Assembly: GCA_020433835.1 (NCBI GenBank)
Contig: JAGRBY010000232.1
Coordinates: forward strand, 1 to 10,124
Source of the DNA: Anaerolineae bacterium
GTDB lineage: Bacteria; Chloroflexota; Anaerolineae; 4572-78; J111
DNA: 10,124 bases
Direction: 5' to 3'
Each line of letters begins with the position of its first letter. Positions within the stretch are counted from its first letter, which is position 1. A program made the translations under genes and the position numbers. Positions 1-5,098 of this stretch are shown here, piece by piece. The notes beneath the pieces were generated by a model. That model saw nothing but the letters and a program-made list of their open reading frames with translations. It was not told where the DNA came from and did no database searches.

Positions 1-1
1 G

Positions 2-1594
2 CAGCTTACATCAATCACCGGGCCTTTTATTATCCTTCAACAGTTGCCTTTTTTCAAGGGTAACCGTTATCCTAGTCGCTACAGCGTGATGCTGATGCTT
101 AGTCTTAGCGTTATCGCCGGTTTTGCGCTGGTTTGGCTCGGCCACAAACTGGAGCAGCATTACTCTACAAAATCCATCACGCCGATGGTTCTGTTGCTCA
201 TCGGCGGACTATTTCTGTTCGAACATCTCTCGCTGCCGCTGCCGCAGTCGGATATGCGGGTGCCGCCGCTGTACCAAACCATCGCTGCTCAGCCTGATAC
301 GTTCACGGTGCTTGATATTCCGTTTGCCTGGCGCAACGGCTTTCGCATTACAGGCGCGTTGACCACCCAATTTATGTTTGGTCAATTCTACCAAACCGAG
401 CATCAAAAACGGCTGATGCAGGGCAACACCAGCCGCAACCCGGAGTTTAAGTTTCAGTATTTTACCCAAGCGCCGCTCATTAACTCCCTTTTGGCTTTAG
501 AAACCGGCAAAACCTTGCCGCCCGATCAACTTAAGCGCGATAAAACCATCGCCGCTGATGTGCTTCGCTTTTTCAATATCCGTTATATCGTCGTGCGCCC
601 TTATCAATACGACTATTTCGATGGCAACGGCACTATCCGTGTTTCTCAGGAAAACGTCATCCCTTATCTTGAAGAAGTGCTGCCGCTAGAAAAAATTTAT
701 GATGAAGCCGGCTCGAAGCTCTATCAGGTCATCGACAATGACAATCTGCATCTCCCTATCAGCATCGATACCGCCTCGCCGCTGGCTCCGCTTTACTTCG
801 GCGAGGGCTGGGGGCTGCTCACGCCCGGTAGCTCTATCGCTGCTCAACGCAGCGCTGTGCGCCTGCTGTTGCCACTTGAACCGATTGACCAACGGCTCAG
901 CCTACGCACGCGTCTACCCGATTTTGTCTCAGATACCACCCGCACTGTCACCTTAACCTTAAACGGCTGGCGTTCCGAACCACAAACAATTACGCGAAAC
1001 TGGCAAGAGCTGACATTTTCTATTCCGGCACAGGTAGCCAATTCCGGCTTGAACGACGTCTGGCTTCATTTTGACGCAGTTTCGCCTCTTCCTTCAACCT
1101 CGCCGGTTTTGGACGTGACGACGGTGAGTGCGGGCGAAGAAGTGGGCGATTTCGGCCACATTTATCGTAATGGTCTCGATATTTCATCCAACCAACGGGG
1201 CTATAACATCGCCATTATTCCGCCCCAAGCCGAACCGATTGTCGAAAATTTCGATACAAACGCCGACCCTGCCGCTTCAACGCAGTTGGCCCAATGGCTG
1301 CAATCAAACGCTTGGCCTGACGGAACCCTTATCGCCGTGGCGGTGGCCGATGACGCCGGCGCTAACCTTACGGAAGAAGCCGTTACCGCTTTGCAAGCAC
1401 TCGGCGCACAGGCCGATCTACGCGGTTGCTTTCGATGCAGCCACACGCTCATCAGCCAACTTGGTGATAGGAGCGTTACCCAAGAAAGGCTCGATCCGCT
1501 TAAACCCGTTGGGCTAACCACCCGCTTGGGCTTAACCGAACCCACAATAGCTGCCCTTGTTGACCGCATTATCGTTAAAACCTCGCCCGAATAG
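2..1594 (+). CDS. C-terminal part of a large YfhO/GT-C-like membrane protein with an ILEI/FAM3-like domain (5' truncated by window edge)
   Basis: The frame is open to the left edge with no stop, so the gene begins outside the window; the first internal start (TTG at 44) lies inside conserved membrane sequence and is not taken as the start. What is seen: a motif of the LPFFKGNRYPSRYS type followed by a transmembrane helix (about nt 80-150), a second helix (about nt 180-225), then a long, probably extracytoplasmic region. Within it, about nt 850-1120 looks like a beta-sandwich (VTLTLNGW, WQELTFSIPA, VWLHFD). About nt 1140-1550 resembles the ILEI/FAM3 domain: RGYNIAI, an FDT motif, PDGTLIAVAVADDAG, then LTEEAVTALQALGA. 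Known of the families: YfhO-like and GT-C proteins handle lipid-linked sugars in the envelope, and the ILEI-like stem domain of eukaryotic POMGNT1 binds carbohydrate. A role in surface glycan assembly is inferred. It is the first of a + strand gene run, and 69 bp separate it from the next gene. Confidence 0.8.
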   Translation, partial: QLTSITGPFIILQQLPFFKGNRYPSRYSVMLMLSLSVIAGFALVWLGHKLEQHYSTKSITPMVLLLIGGLFLFEHLSLPLPQSDMRVPPLYQTIAAQPDTFTVLDIPFAWRNGFRITGALTTQFMFGQFYQTEHQKRLMQGNTSRNPEFKFQYFTQAPLINSLLALETGKTLPPDQLKRDKTIAADVLRFFNIRYIVVRPYQYDYFDGNGTIRVSQENVIPYLEEVLPLEKIYDEAGSKLYQVIDNDNLHLPISIDTASPLAPLYFGEGWGLLTPGSSIAAQRSAVRLLLPLEPIDQRLSLRTRLPDFVSDTTRTVTLTLNGWRSEPQTITRNWQELTFSIPAQVANSGLNDVWLHFDAVSPLPSTSPVLDVTTVSAGEEVGDFGHIYRNGLDISSNQRGYNIAIIPPQAEPIVENFDTNADPAASTQLAQWLQSNAWPDGTLIAVAVADDAGANLTEEAVTALQALGAQADLRGCFRCSHTLISQLGDRSVTQERLDPLKPVGLTTRLGLTEPTIAALVDRIIVKTSPE

Positions 1595-1604
1595 ACACGA
1601 CCGC

Positions 1605-1632
1605 TTTGCAAATTTGCTTCCCCAACTATAAT
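1605..1632 (+). promoter_or_regulatory. Candidate sigma70-like promoter for the cyclic-nucleotide-binding gene
   Basis: A perfect TATAAT -10 box lies at 1627-1632. A TTTGCA -35-like box (4 of 6 matches to TTGACA) lies at 1605-1610, with a 16-bp spacer. The site sits in the 69-bp gap before the gene starting at 1664, and a GGAG Shine-Dalgarno element follows at 1653-1656. It would let this gene and those downstream be transcribed separately from the upstream membrane protein gene. The call rests on sequence match only. Confidence 0.55.
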
Positions 1633-1663
1633 AAAAGAGAGGCTATTTACGCGGAGTCATACC

Positions 1664-2449
1664 ATGGACACAGAACTTATCAACCGTATTAGAAAACTCT
1701 CTCTGTTTCAAGACGCATCCGATGATATCCTGGCTAAAATTGCCGAGCAAGCCACGATGATCGAACTGGATAAAGGGGATGTTGTTGCTTCACAAGGCGA
1801 CCCCAGCGACTCGCTGTTTGTTATCCGCCGAGGTTGGATCAAAATTGTGACTCAGGGGGCAAATGGCGAAGAAGTGGTTCTCAACCAGGTGGGACCGGGC
1901 CAAATTGTGGGTGAAATGGCGCTTATCGACAAACAGCCGCGCTCTAATACAATGATAGCCCTCAGCCCGGTTAAACTGATGGAAATTAAATATGACGGTA
2001 TCATGGCCGTTATTGATGAACACCCGCGCATAGCACTCGCTTTTCTCAAAGATATGACCACCCGGCTTCGCTTTGCCAACGCCTATATTGAAGAAACCGT
2101 CGCCTGGTGCCAGCAAATCGCCGCCGGTAACTATGATTTTGTCGAAAGGCAAGTCGAACAAACGCAATCGACCATTATCGATATGAGCCGCTCAGATGAA
2201 GCCAGAGCCTCGGCTTTTTTATCCAGCTTTTTTAAGATGGTCAAAAATGTTAGAAAGCGTGAAGAGAACTTAAAGCAGCAGGTCAAAGAGCTTAAAATTG
2301 AAATTGATGAGGCCAAACGCCAAAAAGCCGTTACCGAACTGACCGGCTCCAACTTCTTTGAAGAGTTGCAAGAAGCGGCCAGAAGACTGCGCCGAAAACG
2401 AGGGATAGATCCCAAAAATCCCTCTGAAAAGGATCCCAACGCAGATTAA
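1664..2449 (+). CDS. Cyclic nucleotide-binding (Crp/cNMP) domain protein with C-terminal coiled-coil signalling module, no HTH
   Basis: A 261-aa predicted cytosolic protein. Residues about 10-130 form a cNMP-binding domain: LSLFQDAS at the N-terminal helix, KGDVVASQGDPSDSLFVI in the beta roll, and a phosphate-binding cassette GEMALIDKQPRSN with Glu84 and Arg93, the positions that contact ribose and phosphate in CAP-family domains. Nucleotide binding is therefore plausible. Where Crp/Fnr proteins carry a winged HTH, this one has a helical linker (about 140-185) and a charged coiled coil (about 185-245: FFKMVKNVRKREENL, LKIEIDEAKRQ, FFEEL, then a basic RLRRKRG). I recognise that segment as like a module found in cyanobacterial and Chloroflexi signalling proteins, whose function is unclear to me. 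The ATG at 1664 is supported by GGAG 7 nt upstream. It probably senses cAMP or cGMP and acts by protein contact rather than as a transcription factor; that output is inferred. Confidence 0.85.
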   Translation: MDTELINRIRKLSLFQDASDDILAKIAEQATMIELDKGDVVASQGDPSDSLFVIRRGWIKIVTQGANGEEVVLNQVGPGQIVGEMALIDKQPRSNTMIALSPVKLMEIKYDGIMAVIDEHPRIALAFLKDMTTRLRFANAYIEETVAWCQQIAAGNYDFVERQVEQTQSTIIDMSRSDEARASAFLSSFFKMVKNVRKREENLKQQVKELKIEIDEAKRQKAVTELTGSNFFEELQEAARRLRRKRGIDPKNPSEKDPNAD

Positions 2450-2495
2450 GCTGCGTCCGACACCAACAAAATCCATCATATGGGTCAACCTATTC

Positions 2496-3176
2496 ATGCC
2501 GGATGCTCAAACTCTAGCAAAGCTCAAAATCCCCCAAGTTTTGCTTTTCCTCTTTATAGTTATCTACACGATTTACTTCTCCTGGTATACAATCAATCGT
2601 CATAACACCCTTAACTCATACGCCGCCGATCTGTCGCTGATCGATCAGCCGATGTGGAACACGGTCATCGGCCCCGGTGGCTTTATGGAGCAAACCTGGG
2701 GCGACCGCCAGCAGCCCCGTCTGGCCGAACATTTCGAGCCAATTCTCATCCCGATAGCACTTCTTTTTTTTCTATGGGACGACGTCCGCATTCTGCTGAT
2801 TGCTCAATCGCTGGCTCTCGCACTCGGTGCGCTACCCGTCTTTTGGATCGCCCACGACCAATTCAAGCAAATCTTAAACCTACACCCTACCCCTACCGCT
2901 TCCCCATCTCAATCCATCAATCTCCAATCTCCAGTCTCCAGTCTCCAGTCTCCAATCTCAATTCCCCCCTCCCCACCTGGATCGCCCTCGTCTTCGCCGG
3001 AGTCTATCTACTATTCCCCCATCTCCAGGCCGCCAACATCGCCGACTTTCACGCCGATCCTTTTGTGGTTACACCGCTGCTCTTCGCCTTCTGGTACGCC
3101 AGCCAAAAACGGTGGTTGTGGATGTGGTTCTGGGCCGTTCTGGCCATGCTTACCAAAGAAAATCTCCCCACTCTAA
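2496..3176 (+). pseudogene. DUF2079 membrane protein, N-terminal fragment (frameshifted in heptad repeat)
   Basis: This frame encodes the start of a DUF2079 protein: a first transmembrane helix (residues about 12-32), the characteristic extracytoplasmic segment NSYAADLSLIDQPMWNT with LAEHFEPILIP, then further hydrophobic helices ending at ALPVFWIAHDQF (about residue 128). Genuine coding ends within the heptanucleotide array at 2907-2962. Beyond it, to the stop at 3174-3176, the frame reads Pro/Ser-rich nonsense while the family sequence continues in another frame, so the two ORFs are halves of one gene. There is no clear Shine-Dalgarno before the ATG, which lies 46 bp after the preceding gene. 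If translated as it stands, the product is a truncated membrane stub. One extra 7-nt unit, or two fewer, would restore the frame. Confidence 0.75.
2907..2962 (+). repeat. Heptanucleotide tandem repeat (tctccaR) at the DUF2079 frameshift
   Basis: Eight 7-nt units. The central five (2921-2955) are tctccaa, tctccag three times, and tctccaa; the flanking units tctcaat, ccatcaa and tctcaat are degenerate. No stop codon occurs in any of the six frames through the units, and because 7 is not a multiple of 3, all three forward frames read the same Ser/Pro/Gln/Leu-rich heptapeptide cycle. The upstream frame and the downstream frame of DUF2079 meet here, offset so that +1 unit (or -2 units) would make one continuous ORF. 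The unit resembles the STRR heptad repeats described in cyanobacteria. Confidence 0.9.
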
Positions 3177-3241
3177 CCGCCATGCTCGGACTCTACCTTC
3201 TTCTTCCTAGACGGAAACATTCTTCAACCCCTGATCATCAA

Positions 3242-3297
3242 TCTCCAATCTCCAATTACCAATTACTAAGCTCTAATCTCCAGTCTCTCATCTCCAT
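3242..3297 (+). repeat. Second heptanucleotide repeat array in the DUF2079 gene
   Basis: Eight 7-nt units, more degenerate than the first array: tctccaa twice, ttaccaa, ttactaa, gctctaa, tctccag, tctctca, tctccat. It is read through in frame as a Ser/Leu/Asn/Gln-rich linker just after a transmembrane helix ending LLLPRRKH, which the positive-inside rule places on the cytoplasmic side. Orientation relative to transcription is the same as at 2907-2962. Confidence 0.8.
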
Positions 3298-5098
3298 CCC
3301 CCAAACCAAACACGCTCTGGCCCTTATCTTCATCAGCACAACCTGGTTTCTTATTGCAACCTTTCTTATTGTCGCCCCTTTGGCCCGTCACTACTTCGGC
3401 ACCGATGGCCCGATCTACCTGGCCAACCGCTTCTCTGAGGATACGTCTCTGCTTGACGTCCTGCAAGACCCGGCTCGCGGGCGATACGTTTTCGGTCTCT
3501 TGGCTGCGGTAGGGTTTTTGCCCATCCTGGCCCCGGAACTGCTCTTGTTGGGGCTGCCGGTGCTCATCGCCAATCTACTCAGCAACTTTCCCGGCCAATA
3601 CTCCGGCGAACAGCATTACTCTGCGCCGCTGGTGGTGGCTTTTGTTGTAGCCGCCATCTACGGCAGTCGACGCTTGGTCGGTACTTTTTCGCTATCCGAA
3701 ACCAATAACCAGCAAAACCTCAGAACGACCGCGTTGCTGGCTTTGCTACTTTGGCTCATCGGCTGGTCAATTGGCTATCACGCTCTCCACGGCTGGACAC
3801 CTTTCTCTACCCGCACCGAAACCTATCAAACTTCTACCGCCGCCCAACAGATGCCCGACCTCATCGACCGCATTCCCGCCGAGGCCATCGTCTCCGCCAG
3901 TCCCGGATTGCACCCCCACATAGCCCACCGGCGCGTGGCTTATCTGTTCCCAACCGTGCAAGATGCCGACTATCTGCTGGTTGACGTCACCGATATTTCC
4001 GGCGTTCATCCGAACGATGTCCGCAGCACTATCGAGTCGCTGCTCGACAACGATTGGCAGCTCTTGCAGACCGGCCCCGGCCTCCTCTTAGCCCAGCGAT
4101 CGCCACAGCCTTCAATAACCGAACCACCTACCTGCCCCGGCACGACGCTGCCTTGTTCTTTCTTCGATTTCGCCCACACAACTCAGTCGCCCACCTATCC
4201 GACTGCGCTGTCCTTCGGCGATGGGCGTCTGCAACTGCTGGGCTATGACGTGCTCGATGATCCTGACGATGGTGTTGTTTTTCGTTTCTACTGGCAGGCC
4301 GACCAATCACTACCGGACGACCTCAAGCTCTGGCCCTTAATTTACGATGATCAAGGCCAACTGGTTAGCGATCCCACCCAGGTGCCGATGATCGCCACGG
4401 TCTGGTATCCGCCCTCAGCCTGGCCAACCGGCCAAGTTATCGTCACCGAAACGCTGCCTCAACTGCTCCCCGCATCGTTTCACATGGGGATTGCAGTCGG
4501 ACCAAACGCCGGCTTCAACGATCCGCTGCTGCGCTATCCCATCACCTTGCGCTCCGACGCCGGCGCGCGGCTTCATCCCGGAAACTGGGCGCAGCTCGCC
4601 AGTTTTACCCGGCAAGGCCCCTTTTTAACCCACCTGCCCGCCGAGTTCAACGTAATGCCCTTCTCAACCGTTCAGGCGCAGTTCGGACCATCGATCCACT
4701 TAACCGGCTACCGGCTCATTACCGACAGAAAAACCGAGCTACAGGTAATCCTCAAATGGTTGACCACCGACCCCCTATCCACCAATTTTACCGTCTTCAT
4801 TCACCTGCTGGCCCCCGACGGCACGCTAGTTAGCCAGAGCGATGCCTTTCCTCGCTGGCTCACACCCCAACCAACCTCCCAGTGGCTGCCCCTACAACCA
4901 CTGCTCGACAATCATCAACTTGCACTGCCCGAACATCTACCCGCCGGCACCTACACCCTGCAATTGGGTCTCTACAACGCCGAAACCCTCGAACGGCTGC
5001 CGCTGCCCGACGGCAGCAGCATGGTGGAGTTGGACCACGTGCAAATTGAGTAAATAAACCGGTTATTAACTTTGCCACTCCGTTCGCTCCGTGGTAGC

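Larger units (their letters stand above)
2654..5053 (+). pseudogene. DUF2079 membrane protein, C-terminal portion with two beta-sandwich modules (frameshifted from its N-terminus)
   Basis: The formal ORF opens with GTG at 2654, but its first ~85 codons overlap the real N-terminal coding in another frame and look like a shadow. Authentic sequence begins in the repeat near 2907. It continues the DUF2079 core: FPHLQAANIADFHADPF, then a KRW...LTKEN segment, several transmembrane helices, and GFLPILAPELLLLGLPVLIANLLSNF with EQHYSAPLVV. The family is an uncharacterised group of polytopic proteins resembling GT-C glycosyltransferases. After the membrane core, about nt 4205-4520 and 4675-5050 form two extracytoplasmic beta-sandwich modules, with YPPSAWPTGQV and PAGTYTLQLGLYN as landmarks. 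These match modules in the next gene. A second heptad array (3242-3297) lies in a cytoplasmic loop and is read in frame. Without the upstream fragment this half lacks a credible start, so the locus is probably off or broken in this sequence. Confidence 0.75.

Noticed and set aside
44..1594. TTG at 44 as the true start of the first gene
   Set aside because: The frame is open to the window edge and the residues before the TTG continue membrane-protein sequence, so the gene is cut by the window.
2654..2906. GTG at 2654 as a genuine start for the DUF2079 C-terminal ORF
   Set aside because: This stretch overlaps clear DUF2079 N-terminal coding in another frame, and its own translation looks like a shadow.
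2907..2962. Programmed ribosomal frameshift
   Set aside because: No slippery heptamer or downstream pseudoknot was seen; the tandem heptads give a simpler explanation by copy-number change.
2907..3297. CRISPR array from the regular repeats
   Set aside because: Units are 7 nt, directly adjacent and without spacers.
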